Source: Nocardioides sp. Soil805
Lineage (GTDB): Bacteria; Actinomycetota; Actinomycetes; Propionibacteriales; Nocardioidaceae
Length of the DNA stretch: 64,000 bases
Direction: 5' to 3'
Assembly (NCBI RefSeq): GCF_001429625.1
Contig: NZ_LMSU01000002.1
Span: forward strand, 885,081 to 949,080
Shown: positions 9,073 to 19,700 of the stretch, one piece after another
How positions within the stretch are numbered: the stretch's first letter is position 1
How the letters are laid out: every line of letters begins with the position of its first letter
Position numbers and translations under genes: made by a program
Notes under the pieces: generated by a model
The model's database searches: none
What the model was told of the DNA's origin: nothing
Seen by the model: the letters and a program-made list of their open reading frames with translations, nothing else

Positions 9073-9674
9073 CCGCCCGCCTCGTCGTCCTCGTCTCCGG
9101 CTCCGGCACCAACCTGCAGGCGCTCCTCGACGCCTGCGCCGACCCGTCGTACGGCGCGAGGGTGGTGGCCGTGGGCGCCGACCGCGACGACATCGAGGGT
9201 CTGGCCCGCGCCGACCGGGCGGGCGTCCCGACCTTCGTCAAGAGGCTCGGCCACTTCTCCTCGCGCGACCACTGGGACCGGGCGCTCGCCGACACCGTCG
9301 CGGCCTTCGAGCCCGACGTCGTGGTGCTGGCGGGCTTCATGAAGCTCGTCGGGACCGAGTTCCTCGCCCGCTTCCCCGGCCGGGTGGTCAACACCCACCC
9401 GGCGCTGTGCCCGGCCTTCCCCGGCACGACGGGTCCGGCCGACGCGCTGGAGTACGGCGTGAAGGTCACCGGCGCCACCTTGTTCGTCGTCGACGACGGG
9501 GTCGACACCGGCCCGATCATCGCCCAGACGACCGTGCCCGTCCTCGACGACGACACCTCGACGACCCTCCACGAGCGGATCAAGGTCGCCGAGCGGACGA
9601 TGCTGGTGGACACCGTCGGACGGATGGCCCGCGACGGCTGGAGCCTCGACGGACGCCGGGTGCGGCTCGGCTGA
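9069..9674 (+). CDS. purN: Phosphoribosylglycinamide formyltransferase
   Basis: PurN (201 residues) transfers a formyl group from 10-formyl-THF to GAR in step three of purine synthesis. The N-terminus has VLVSGSGTNLQALLDA (phosphate-binding loop). The catalytic core NTHPALCPAFPG holds the Asn-His pair, with the conserved Asp later in DDGVDTGPII. The start is a GTG overlapping the stop of the PerM-like gene by four bases. It lies upstream of the ZTP riboswitch that controls purH. Confidence 0.96.
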   Translation: MTARLVVLVSGSGTNLQALLDACADPSYGARVVAVGADRDDIEGLARADRAGVPTFVKRLGHFSSRDHWDRALADTVAAFEPDVVVLAGFMKLVGTEFLARFPGRVVNTHPALCPAFPGTTGPADALEYGVKVTGATLFVVDDGVDTGPIIAQTTVPVLDDDTSTTLHERIKVAERTMLVDTVGRMARDGWSLDGRRVRLG

Positions 9675-9692
9675 CGGGCCCGGGTTCCTCTA

Positions 9693-9772
9693 GTCTGGGA
9701 CCACACGACTGGCGCAGGTGGGCGACCACCGGGGAGTGAACCGCGCAGAGCATCGACCGCCTGGGTGCTCGC
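9693..9772 (+). ncRNA. ZTP (pfl) riboswitch
   Basis: The purN-purH gap carries the conserved blocks of the pfl motif in order. They are CGACTGGCG (9707-9714), a GGTGG-GCGA-CCACC hairpin (9717-9730) running into CCACCGGGGAG, and the downstream CCGCCTGGGT (9757-9766) that forms the pseudoknot. This RNA class binds ZTP/ZMP (AICAR nucleotides). It sits just before purH, whose enzyme consumes ZMP, and only about 30 bases before the GTG start. Control in cis at purH is therefore likely, and downstream folD may be included. Confidence 0.9.
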
Positions 9773-9799
9773 CTCCACCGCTCGACCTCAGGAGTCCCC

Positions 9800-11407
9800 G
9801 TGTCCGAACCCGCACTCGTCCATGACCAGGTCCCGGTCCGCCGCGCCCTCGTCTCGGTCTACGACAAGACCGGTCTCGACGTCCTCGTGCGCGGGCTGCA
9901 CGACGCCGGCGTGGAGCTCGTCTCCACCGGCGGGTCCGCCGCCCTGATCGAGTCGCTCGGCCTGCCTGTCACCCGGGTCGAGGACCTCACCGGCTTCCCC
10001 GAGTGCCTCGACGGTCGCGTCAAGACGCTGCACCCGCGGGTGCACGCCGGGATCCTGGCGGACCGGCGCCTGGAGTCCCACGTGCGGCAGCTCGCGGAGC
10101 TCGAGGTCGAGCCCTTCGACCTCGTCGTCTCCAACCTCTACCCCTTCACCCAGACGGTCGCGTCGGGCGCCTCGCCCGACGAGTGCGTCGAGCAGATCGA
10201 CATCGGCGGGCCCTCGATGGTCCGCGCTGCGGCCAAGAACCACCCCAGCGTCGCCATCGTCACCTCGCCCGAGAGGTACGACGACGTCCTGCGCGCCGTG
10301 GGCGCCGGCGGCTTCACGCTCGCCGAGCGCCGGGGGCTGGCCGCCGAGGCGTTCGTCCACACCGCGACGTACGACGTGCACGTGGCGAGCTGGATGGGCA
10401 ACGTGCTCACCGACACCTCCGGCGGGTCGGGCTTCCCGGCCTGGATGGGCGCCACGTGGGACCAGCAGGCGGTGCTGCGCTACGGCGAGAACCCGCACCA
10501 GTCGGCCGCGCTCTACGCCAACGGCTTCCTGCCCGAGGGGCCGGGACTGGCCCAGGCCACCCAGCACCACGGCAAGGAGATGTCCTACAACAACTACGTC
10601 GACGCCGACGCGGCCCGCCGTGCGGCGTACGACTTCGACCGGCCGGCGGTCGCGATCATCAAGCACGCCAACCCCTGCGGCATCGCCGTCGGCGCCGACG
10701 TCGCCGAGGCCCACCGCCGGGCCCACGACTGCGACCCGGTGTCGGCCTTCGGCGGCGTGATCGCCACCAACGTCCCGGTGTCGGTGGCCATGGCCGAGCA
10801 GGTCGCCGGGATCTTCACCGAGGTGGTCGTGGCCCCCGGCTACGAGGACGGGGCCCTCGAGGTCCTGGCCGCCAAGAAGAACATCCGCATCCTCGAGGCG
10901 GCGCCCCTCGCGCCCGGCGGCGCCGAGATGCGCGCCATCTCCGGTGGCCTGCTCCTCCAGCAGCGCGACGTCATCGACGCGACGGTCGAGGGCGGCGAGC
11001 ACGGGGGAGGCGACGACCCGTCCTCGTGGCGCCTGGCCACCGGCCAGCCGGTCGACGACGACGTGCTGGCCGACCTCGCGTTCGCGTGGCGCGCCTGCCG
11101 CTCGGTCAAGTCCAACGCCATCCTGCTCGCCCGCGACGGCGCCTCGGTCGGCATCGGCATGGGCCAGGTCAACCGGGTCGACTCGTGCCGCCTCGCGGTC
11201 GAGCGCGCCGGGGACCGGGCCGCCGGCTCCGTGGCCGCGTCCGACGCGTTCTTCCCGTTCGCCGACGGCCCGCAGATCCTCATCGACGCCGGCGTGCGCG
11301 CGATCGTCCAGCCCGGCGGGTCGATGCGCGACAACGAGGTCATCGAGGCGGCCGAGAAGGCCGGGCTCACCATGTACTTCGCCGGCGCCCGGCACTTCTT
11401 CCACTGA
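9800..11407 (+). CDS. purH: Bifunctional AICAR formyltransferase / IMP cyclohydrolase
   Basis: PurH (535 residues) carries out the last two steps of IMP synthesis. The N-terminal MGS-like cyclohydrolase domain includes SVYDKTGL and STGGSAA. The C-terminal AICAR transformylase domain holds the catalytic Lys-His in IIKHANPCG and the late SDAFFPFAD and [12 protein letters not shown] motifs. It starts at GTG 9800 with AGGAG five bases upstream. It is placed under the ZTP riboswitch, so its expression should rise when ZMP/ZTP accumulates, for example during folate shortage. FolD follows after 36 bases. Confidence 0.97.
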   Translation: MSEPALVHDQVPVRRALVSVYDKTGLDVLVRGLHDAGVELVSTGGSAALIESLGLPVTRVEDLTGFPECLDGRVKTLHPRVHAGILADRRLESHVRQLAELEVEPFDLVVSNLYPFTQTVASGASPDECVEQIDIGGPSMVRAAAKNHPSVAIVTSPERYDDVLRAVGAGGFTLAERRGLAAEAFVHTATYDVHVASWMGNVLTDTSGGSGFPAWMGATWDQQAVLRYGENPHQSAALYANGFLPEGPGLAQATQHHGKEMSYNNYVDADAARRAAYDFDRPAVAIIKHANPCGIAVGADVAEAHRRAHDCDPVSAFGGVIATNVPVSVAMAEQVAGIFTEVVVAPGYEDGALEVLAAKKNIRILEAAPLAPGGAEMRAISGGLLLQQRDVIDATVEGGEHGGGDDPSSWRLATGQPVDDDVLADLAFAWRACRSVKSNAILLARDGASVGIGMGQVNRVDSCRLAVERAGDRAAGSVAASDAFFPFADGPQILIDAGVRAIVQPGGSMRDNEVIEAAEKAGLTMYFAGARHFFH

Positions 11408-11443
11408 CCCCGGCGACCCGCCAGCGACTGATTGGATGAGCAC

Positions 11444-12292
11444 GTGACTGCACAGACGCTCGACGGCAAGACGACCCTGGCCACCATCATGGCCGAGCTG
11501 GCCGAGCGGGTGACCGCGCTCAAGGAGCGCGGCGTCACCCCCGGCCTCGCGACCGTGATGGTCGGCGACGACCCGGGCAACCAGTGGTACGTCGGGGCCA
11601 AGCACAAGGACTGCGCCAAGATCGGGATCGCGTCCTTCCGCCACGACCTGCCCGCGACCGCCACGCAGGAGGAGGTCGAGGAGCTCATCGACCGCCTCAA
11701 CGCCGACCCGGCCGTCACCGGCTTCATCGTCCAGCAGCCCACCGGCCTCGACGAGTTCCGGCTGCTCTCGCGCGTCGACCCCCGCAAGGACGTCGACGGC
11801 CTGCACCCGGAGAACCTCGGCCGGCTCGTGCTCGGCGAGGACGGCCCGCTGCCCTGCACGCCCGTCGGCTGCCTCGAGCTGCTGCGCCGCCACGGCGTCG
11901 AGATCGCCGGCGCCGAGGTCGTGGTGGTCGGGCGCGGGCTCACCGTCGGGCGCCCGCTGGGGCTGTTGCTCACCCGCCGCTCGGAGAACGCCACCGCGAT
12001 CCTGTGCCACACCGGCACCCGCGACCTGGCCGCCCACGTGCGCAACGCCGACATCGTGGTGGCCGCCGCCGGGGTCCCCGGCATCATCACCGCCGACATG
12101 GTCAAGCCGGGCGCCGCGGTGCTCGACGTGGGGGTGTCGCGGGTCGACGGCAAGATCGCCGGCGACGTCGCCGACGACGTGTGGGAGACCGCCGGGTGGG
12201 TCTCGCCCAACCCCGGGGGCGTGGGTCCGATGACCCGCGCGATGCTGCTCACCAACATCGTCGCCATGGCCGAGAAGTCCGTCGGGGCCTGA
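11444..12292 (+). CDS. folD: Methylenetetrahydrofolate dehydrogenase / cyclohydrolase
   Basis: This 282-residue bifunctional enzyme makes 10-formyl-THF, the cofactor used by PurN and PurH upstream. The catalytic lysine lies in [13 protein letters not shown] and the substrate loop reads [10 protein letters not shown], where many homologues have VQLPLP. The NADP-binding part has [14 protein letters not shown], and the C-terminus contains the conserved NPGGVGPMT. The GTG at 11444 is chosen because it gives the normal MTAQTLDG N-terminus; a TTG four codons upstream is less likely. The next gene starts two bases after its stop. Confidence 0.95.
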   Translation: MTAQTLDGKTTLATIMAELAERVTALKERGVTPGLATVMVGDDPGNQWYVGAKHKDCAKIGIASFRHDLPATATQEEVEELIDRLNADPAVTGFIVQQPTGLDEFRLLSRVDPRKDVDGLHPENLGRLVLGEDGPLPCTPVGCLELLRRHGVEIAGAEVVVVGRGLTVGRPLGLLLTRRSENATAILCHTGTRDLAAHVRNADIVVAAAGVPGIITADMVKPGAAVLDVGVSRVDGKIAGDVADDVWETAGWVSPNPGGVGPMTRAMLLTNIVAMAEKSVGA

Positions 12293-12293
12293 G

Positions 12294-12692
12294 GTGAGCG
12301 ACGAGGCCGACGAGCCGCGCGAGCCGCGCATCGCACCCCCGGAGAGCGTGCCGGCGGTGTCGGCCGAGGAGCTCGTCGACGGCACCCACCCCGATCCGGG
12401 GGCCGAGGAGGAGCGCCGCTATCCCTCGACGATCGGCGGGGCGTTCTACCTGCTCGTCCTCGCGGCCTGCGTCGTCGGCGTGGGGGTCGTCGTCGCGGGG
12501 GAGTGGCGCACCGGCATCCGCGTCTTCGGCGGGGCGCTGCTCCTCGGGGCCCTGGTGCGCCTCCTGCTGTCCAACCGCGACGCCGGCATGCTCGCGGTCC
12601 GCTTCAAGGCCTTCGACGTGCTGATGCTCGCCGGCCTCGGTGCGGCCCTGATCTTCCTCGCCGGCTCGATCCCCGACCAGCCGGGCATCTGA
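12294..12692 (+). CDS. DUF3017 small membrane protein
   Basis: The protein is 132 residues, with an acidic Pro/Glu-rich cytoplasmic N-terminus (about 45 residues). Three hydrophobic segments follow (FYLLVLAACVVGVGVVV, GGALLLGALVRLLL, VLMLAGLGAALIFL). It matches the DUF3017 family often found directly after folD in Actinobacteria. The GTG start lies one base after the folD stop, so it belongs to the purH-folD unit. No catalytic residues are evident and its function is unknown. Confidence 0.8.
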   Translation: MSDEADEPREPRIAPPESVPAVSAEELVDGTHPDPGAEEERRYPSTIGGAFYLLVLAACVVGVGVVVAGEWRTGIRVFGGALLLGALVRLLLSNRDAGMLAVRFKAFDVLMLAGLGAALIFLAGSIPDQPGI

Positions 12693-12730
12693 CCGGGCCG
12701 GTCGGGGATCGGGTTTCGACGCGGCCTGGA

Positions 12731-13705
12731 TCAGATGAGGCCGAGCTCCTTGACCTGGTCGCGCTCGCTCTCGAGGCGCGCGACCGAGGCACGGATGCGC
12801 TCCTTGGAGAAGTCGTTGAGGTCGATGCCCTGGACGATGGACCAGGCGCCGTCGCTCACCGTGCACGGGAACGAGGAGACGATGCCCTCGGTGACGCCGT
12901 AGGAGCCGTCCGACGGGACCGACATCGAGACCCACTCCGAGGTGCCGTTGAGCCAGTCGTGCATGTGGTCGATCGTGGCGTTGGCGGCCGAGGCGGCCGA
13001 GGAGGCGCCGCGGGCCTTGATGATCGCGCCGCCGCGGGTGGCGACGGTGGGGATGTACTCGTCGGTGATCCAGGCCTCGTCGACCTGCTCGGCGGCCGAG
13101 CGGCCACCGACACGGGTGTTGAACAGGTCGGGGTACATCGAGTCGTCGTGGTTGCCCCAGATCGCGAGGTTCTCGATCTCGGTGACGGAGACGCCGAGCT
13201 TCTTCGCCAGCTGCGTCTTCGCGCGGTTGTGGTCGAGGCGGGTCAGCGCGTTGAAGCGCTCGCGCGGGATGTCGGGGGCGTTGCTCATCGCGATGAGGGC
13301 GTTGGTGTTGGCCGGGTTGCCGGTGACGAGGACCTTGACGTCGTCGGCCGCGTTGTCGTTGAGCGCCTTGCCCTGGCCGGTGAAGATCTTGCCGTTGGCG
13401 GCGAGCAGGTCGGCGCGGTCCATGCCGTCCTTGCGGGGCATGGCGCCCACGAGCATCGCGGCGTTGACCCCGTCGAAGATGGCCGCCGGGTCGGCGCCGA
13501 TCTCGACGCCGGCGAGCAGCGGGAAGGCGCAGTCGTCGAGCTCCATCACGACGCCCTCGAGGGCCGGCAGGGCCGGCTCGATCTCGAGCAGGCGGAGCTC
13601 GACCGGACGGTCGCCGAGCGCACCGGCGGCGAGGCGGAAGAGCAGGCTGTAGCCGATCTGGCCGGCGGCGCCGGTGACGGCGACCTTGAGGGGTGTGGTG
13701 CTCAC
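12731..13705 (-). CDS. mdh: Malate dehydrogenase
   Basis: This 324-residue NAD-dependent enzyme oxidises malate to oxaloacetate in the TCA cycle. The N-terminal Rossmann motif is [27 protein letters not shown] is the conserved nucleotide loop, and the catalytic His lies in [13 protein letters not shown]. Substrate-binding arginines occur around LTRLDHNRA. Length and motifs match the group of bacterial Mdh with the GNPANTNA signature. It is a single gene, convergent with the DUF3017 gene. Confidence 0.96.
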   Translation of the reverse strand: MSTTPLKVAVTGAAGQIGYSLLFRLAAGALGDRPVELRLLEIEPALPALEGVVMELDDCAFPLLAGVEIGADPAAIFDGVNAAMLVGAMPRKDGMDRADLLAANGKIFTGQGKALNDNAADDVKVLVTGNPANTNALIAMSNAPDIPRERFNALTRLDHNRAKTQLAKKLGVSVTEIENLAIWGNHDDSMYPDLFNTRVGGRSAAEQVDEAWITDEYIPTVATRGGAIIKARGASSAASAANATIDHMHDWLNGTSEWVSMSVPSDGSYGVTEGIVSSFPCTVSDGAWSIVQGIDLNDFSKERIRASVARLESERDQVKELGLI

Positions 13706-13811
13706 GACGACTCCTGGGAATGTGTGACGAGGTCTGGTCCGCCGCTGACGCTAGCAGCGCAGGCTCCCCCCGCGGCCACAGGGCTGACCCACGGTCGGGC
13801 ATGCTGGCGCC

Positions 13812-14528
13812 ATGCCCGCAGGCCCCCCTCCCGCGCCGCGACGCCGTGCGGCGGTGCGGCTGCCGCTCACCCTGTCGGCGGTCGTCCTGCTCGGGACGGG
13901 CTGCGGCGTCGGGGCGCCGAGCACCGCGCCGCCCGCCGGGATCGACGGCCTCGTGGTCCCCACCCCGCGCCCCGACCCGGCCGACTTCGTGGACGGGGTG
14001 GACAACCCGTGGTTCCCCCTGGCGCCCGGCAGCGAGTGGACCTACGAGACCCCGGACGGCGGCACCGTCGTGGTCGCGGTGACCGGCACCGAGCCGGTCG
14101 CCGGGATCGGGGCCACGGCGGTCGCGACGACCGAGCGCGGGGCCGGCGGTCGCACCGTCGAGGAGTCGACCGCGTGGTACGCCCAGGACCGGGAGGGCAA
14201 CGTCTGGCTCCTCGGCGAGGAGGGCACGTGGGTGGCCGGTGAGGCGGGAGCGCAGGCGGGTGTGGTGATGCCCGCGACCCCGCGCGTCGGCGACGGCTTC
14301 GCCCAGGAGCTGGCCCCGGGCGTCGCCGAGGACGAGCGGCGGGTGCTGTCCCTCGACGCACAGCGCACCACGTCGTACGACGTCCTCGACTCGCTGGTGC
14401 AGGTCGAGGACACCTCCGGCCTCGAGCCGGGCGTCACCAGCGAGGCGTTCTTCGCCCGCGGGATCGGCCTGGTGCTCCGGGAGGGCCAGGAGGGCGACCT
14501 CGAGCTGGTGGACCTCACCCGCGGGTGA
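13812..14528 (+). CDS. Putative lipoprotein of unknown function
   Basis: The protein is 238 residues. It starts with a basic, Pro-rich leader and a hydrophobic core ending in LLGTGC, a convincing lipobox (lipid-modified Cys about residue 35). The mature part has aromatic and acidic patches such as FVDGVDNPWFPL and PGSEWTYE, and a recurring VTGTEPVAGIGA strand. I do not recognise a named family. A CATGCT box six bases before the ATG could be a weak leaderless -10. Its stop is three bases from that of the convergent aquaporin gene. Confidence 0.65.
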   Translation: MPAGPPPAPRRRAAVRLPLTLSAVVLLGTGCGVGAPSTAPPAGIDGLVVPTPRPDPADFVDGVDNPWFPLAPGSEWTYETPDGGTVVVAVTGTEPVAGIGATAVATTERGAGGRTVEESTAWYAQDREGNVWLLGEEGTWVAGEAGAQAGVVMPATPRVGDGFAQELAPGVAEDERRVLSLDAQRTTSYDVLDSLVQVEDTSGLEPGVTSEAFFARGIGLVLREGQEGDLELVDLTRG

Positions 14529-14531
14529 GGC

Positions 14532-15584
14532 TCAGTCGGGGCGACGCACCTGGGTGCGGCCGTCCTCGCCGTCGTCGGGCAGCGGTTGCCCCCACTGCTG
14601 CGGCTGGCCCTGCGGCGGGACGCCCTGCTGGGGGGCCGGCTGGCCCCACTGGCCGGGCTGCGGCTGCTGCGGCGCCGGCGGGCCCCACTGCTGCGGGGGC
14701 GCGGGCTGGGACGGGGGAACGGGCTGGCCCTGGTTCCACTGCTGCTCGTAGCCGCCCTGGGGCGGGTACATCCCCTGCTGGCCCTGGTTCCACTGCTGCT
14801 CGTAGCCGCTCGGCGGGGCGTACATGCCCTGCTGCGTGCGTCCACCGCCGAAGGACAGGCCCGAGCCGGGGACCGGCTCGCTGCCGTGGCCGAAGACCAG
14901 GGGGTAGGTGAGTCCCGCGAGGACGGCGCCCACGAGCGGGGCCACGATGAACAGCCACAGCTGGAGGATCGCGTCGGTGCCACCGAAGACGCCCACGCCG
15001 ATCGAGCGTGCCGGGTTGACCGAGGTGCCGGTGGCGCCCATCGAGGCGAAGTGGATCATCGCCAGCGAGAGGCCGATGGCCAGCGGGCCCATGAAGGCCT
15101 GGAACTCGTTGCGGGCGTCGGTGACGCCCAGGACGACGTACAGGAAGACGCAGGTGAGCAGCATCTCGAGCAGGAACGCCGCCCACATGGCGTAGCCGCT
15201 GCCCTGGTCGCCGAACGAGTTGGCGCCGATGTTGCCCTCGGCCGTGTAGCCGTCGAACCCGTGCATGAGCGCGAACAGCAGCGCGCCGGCGATGAGGCCG
15301 CCCAGCAGCTGGGCGCCGACGTAGATCGGGGTGGCGCTCCACGGGAGGCGACCGCCGAAGGCGGCTCCGACCGTGATGGCGGGGTTGAAGTGGCCACCGG
15401 ACACGCGGCCGACGGCGTAGGCCATCACGACCACGGTGAGGCCGAAGGTGAGGCCCGTCGTGAGGTAGTCGCCCCCGCTCATCAGCGCGGCGCCGACGCC
15501 GAAGAACACGAGCACGAAGGTGCCCAGCATCTCGGCGGCGAACTTCTGGCCGGTGGTGGGCGTGTCCTCGACGATCTCGGTCAT
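14532..15584 (-). CDS. Aquaporin (MIP family) with Pro/Gln-rich cytoplasmic tail
   Basis: The protein is 350 residues. The first 250 or so form the usual six-helix channel with both NPA boxes, GGHFNPAITVG and SVNPARSIGVG, so it conducts water or small neutral solutes across the inner membrane. About 100 residues of low-complexity tail follow, with QQWNQGQ, PPQG and WGPPAPQQP units and a 54-base tandem duplication. Normal AqpZ-type proteins are about 230-250 residues, so the tail is an addition. The tail is probably disordered and cytoplasmic. Water versus glycerol selectivity cannot be set from this alone. Confidence 0.9.
   Translation of the reverse strand: MTEIVEDTPTTGQKFAAEMLGTFVLVFFGVGAALMSGGDYLTTGLTFGLTVVVMAYAVGRVSGGHFNPAITVGAAFGGRLPWSATPIYVGAQLLGGLIAGALLFALMHGFDGYTAEGNIGANSFGDQGSGYAMWAAFLLEMLLTCVFLYVVLGVTDARNEFQAFMGPLAIGLSLAMIHFASMGATGTSVNPARSIGVGVFGGTDAILQLWLFIVAPLVGAVLAGLTYPLVFGHGSEPVPGSGLSFGGGRTQQGMYAPPSGYEQQWNQGQQGMYPPQGGYEQQWNQGQPVPPSQPAPPQQWGPPAPQQPQPGQWGQPAPQQGVPPQGQPQQWGQPLPDDGEDGRTQVRRPD
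14724..14809. repeat. 54-base direct repeat in the aquaporin tail
   Basis: A block of at least 32 identical bases starting CTGGCCCTGGTTCCACTG occurs at 14724 and again at 14778. The period is 54 bases, or 18 codons. On the coding strand it yields two copies of GYEQQWNQGQ, the first preceded by APPS and the second by PPQG. It looks like a recent in-frame duplication and may vary in copy number between strains. Confidence 0.75.
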
Positions 15585-15692
15585 TCCAGGCCTTCCTCGG
15601 AAGCGATGTGCCCACCCCCGTGGGAACTGCGTGCACTCTAGCGATGCCCGGGCGGTGGGTGCGAGGGTTGGGCGGGTCCCGCGGTCAGGTAT

Positions 15693-15704
15693 CTTGACGT
15701 CAAG
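15693..15704. promoter_or_regulatory. Palindromic candidate operator upstream of icd
   Basis: CTTGACGTCAAG is a perfect 12-base palindrome about 75 bases before the icd start and 110 bases from the aquaporin start. It lies in an A/T-richer patch of an otherwise GC-rich gap, as expected for a promoter with an operator. No specific regulator can be named from the sequence. Confidence 0.35.
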
Positions 15705-15779
15705 TTAGTTTGCCTGATCGTCGTACCCAGTCGATCAACCCGATCACCGCTGTCGACCACACCAGGAGCCGTCGCACCC

Positions 15780-17989
<2,210 letters not shown>

Positions 17990-17990
<1 letters not shown>

Positions 17991-18340
17991 TGCGACGTGC
18001 ACGCCAGGTCCTCGGGGCCCTGGTCGTGGTCAACGTCGTGATGCTCTGGTTCTTCGCCGGAGCCAGCGCGTCGCTGTCCTGGCACGACCGGATGCTGGCC
18101 GACGACACCCTGCGTGCCTGCGGGCAGACCGCCCTGTCGGGCACGCGGGGTGGCTGGTCGGTGACGGGGGAGACCGACGCCGAGTTCGTGGGGGAGGCGA
18201 CGGTGCGCTTCGACGCGACCGTCACGACCTACGCGACCGGCCGCAGCCGGACGGTCCCCGTGGAGTGCGAGCTCGGCACCCGCGAGGACGCCCAGATCGA
18301 CGACCCGCTCGAGGTGCTGGGCGCCGAGGTGGTGCGCTGA
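17990..18340 (+). CDS. Small membrane-anchored protein of unknown function
   Basis: The protein is 116 residues. It has a single N-terminal hydrophobic segment ([20 protein letters not shown]) and an extracytoplasmic part of about 85 residues with two cysteines (RACGQ, VECEL) that could form a disulfide. Its ATG overlaps the icd stop by one base, and its own TGA overlaps the next ATG the same way, so three genes are chained. I recognise no family. Confidence 0.6.
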
Positions 18341-19035
18341 TGCCGGCCCCCTCGCGGTGGAGCGGGCTGGTCGGCATCGCGGTGGGCAACCTGCTGCCGC
18401 TGGTGCTCGTGTGGACCGGCCGGCTGGAGGTCGGCGACCTGGTGCTCGTCTACTTCCTCGAGCTGGTCGTCGCCTACGTGCTGCTCCTCGTCGCCCTGCC
18501 CGGCGGCCTCGTTCCCGGCTGGGACGGTCTCAAGCTGGTGGGGGCGATGCTCCTGGGCGGGCTGGTCCTCGGCCTGGTGCTGGCGCTGTACACGTTCCGG
18601 CACGTGACGTGGGACGCCACCACGCTCGGGGTCGTGGCCCTGACGCTGGCGAGCTCGTCGGTCGGGTTCGTCGCCAGCACCTGGCGTCGGCGCGACCGGT
18701 GGCGCGACGGGCTCGGTGGCGCCTTCGGCTGGCGCTTCGCGCTGATGTGCGTCGCGCTCATGGCCGCGAGCGCCGGGGACGCCCAGGCCGGGCTGCTGGC
18801 CGCGGGCTGGCAGCCGCACGAGTTCGGCCGCGGGTGGGCCCTGCCGGCCGGCGAGCTGCTGACCCGGTGTGCGCTGGCCCTCGACCTGTCGCCGGTGGTG
18901 GTCGCGGCCGGGATCCTGTGCACCTACCGGCTGGTCAACGAGCTGCTCTACGAGGCCTTCGACATCCTGCGCGACGAGGCGCTCAGTGAGCGTCGGGTGG
19001 CAGCTCCGGCACGCCCCACCGCGGATCGGGCCTGA
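18340..19035 (+). CDS. DUF6498-like integral membrane protein
   Basis: The protein is 231 residues with about six hydrophobic segments. The start (VGNLLPLVLVWTGRLEVGDL followed by VYFLELVV) resembles the DUF6498 family of membrane proteins of unknown function. It is coupled to the preceding gene through TGATG. Its 3' end overlaps the convergent DUF402 gene by 53 bases, so the last 17 codons are coding on both strands. Confidence 0.65.
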   Translation: MPAPSRWSGLVGIAVGNLLPLVLVWTGRLEVGDLVLVYFLELVVAYVLLLVALPGGLVPGWDGLKLVGAMLLGGLVLGLVLALYTFRHVTWDATTLGVVALTLASSSVGFVASTWRRRDRWRDGLGGAFGWRFALMCVALMAASAGDAQAGLLAAGWQPHEFGRGWALPAGELLTRCALALDLSPVVVAAGILCTYRLVNELLYEAFDILRDEALSERRVAAPARPTADRA

Positions 19036-19630
19036 AGTCCTCCCAGCCGTCGCAGAACGGCGGTCCCCACGCGTCGATGACCGCCTCCGCCTCGCGGGCG
19101 GCCCGCTCGATCCGCCGCACCTCCTCCTCGGTGTAGCGGCCCTGCTCCAGGGCCAGCACCAGCTCGTCCTCGTCCTTGCGCTCGCGGGTGCGGTCCGGCT
19201 CCACCCACAGGTCGAGCACGTGGTCGCTGCTGTAGACCGTGCCGGCGTCGCGCCGGTGCGGGTCCTCGAGGTTGACGTACCAGCCCACGTGCTCGCCCTC
19301 CGGTGTGAAGAAGACCCACACCGACCACGCCCTGCCGGTGGGGGCGACGCGGAGCACGTCGTAGCCCTGCCACCGGGCCGTGCCCTGCACCCGCTCGGCG
19401 GTGAACATCGTGGCCGGGTCCGAGCGGCCCGGCCGGCCGTCCGCGCGTTCCACCACGAGCATCGGCGTGTCCCGCGCCAGCCACGCGACCAGGCCGTCGG
19501 CGTCGTCGCGCACGACGGTGAGCGTGCCGGCGAAGTGCGGCGCGTCGGGCTCGCCGTACCGCCAGACGATGCGGGTGCCCGGCTCCCAGTACGGCGGGGT
19601 GCCTGACGGGCGGGGTGTGAGGTGTGGCAC
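18983..19630 (-). CDS. DUF402 domain protein
   Basis: The protein is 215 residues. It fits the DUF402 family (beta-barrel phosphatase-like fold, FomD/Ntdp type). WVFFTPEGEHVGWYVNLEDP and GTVYSSDHVLDLWV carry the conserved acidic residues that bind metal in characterised members, which hydrolyse nucleoside di/triphosphates or phosphonate adducts. The GTG at 19630 is preferred over a far longer reading frame because TACTCT lies six bases upstream, as for a leaderless start, and the domain begins soon after. The substrate here is unknown. Confidence 0.78.
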   Translation of the reverse strand: MPHLTPRPSGTPPYWEPGTRIVWRYGEPDAPHFAGTLTVVRDDADGLVAWLARDTPMLVVERADGRPGRSDPATMFTAERVQGTARWQGYDVLRVAPTGRAWSVWVFFTPEGEHVGWYVNLEDPHRRDAGTVYSSDHVLDLWVEPDRTRERKDEDELVLALEQGRYTEEEVRRIERAAREAEAVIDAWGPPFCDGWEDFRPDPRWGVPELPPDAH

Positions 19631-19636
19631 CGGCCG

Positions 19637-19642
19637 AGAGTA
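19637..19642 (-). promoter_or_regulatory. -10 box of probable leaderless transcript (DUF402 gene)
   Basis: On the minus strand TACTCT is followed by exactly six bases and then the GTG start of the DUF402 gene. It fits TANNNT. No Shine-Dalgarno sequence is present. Confidence 0.35.
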
Positions 19643-19700
19643 CGGCCGCGCGGCGTGGAATAGGCCGACGCCACGGGGGCTTGGAGAATAGGTGCCACCC

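Noticed and set aside
9788..12385. 865-codon minus-strand open frame opposite purH and folD
   Set aside because: It is antisense to two certain enzymes; composition is Gly/Val/Asp-rich as expected for the reverse frame of high-GC genes, and no start or family supports it.
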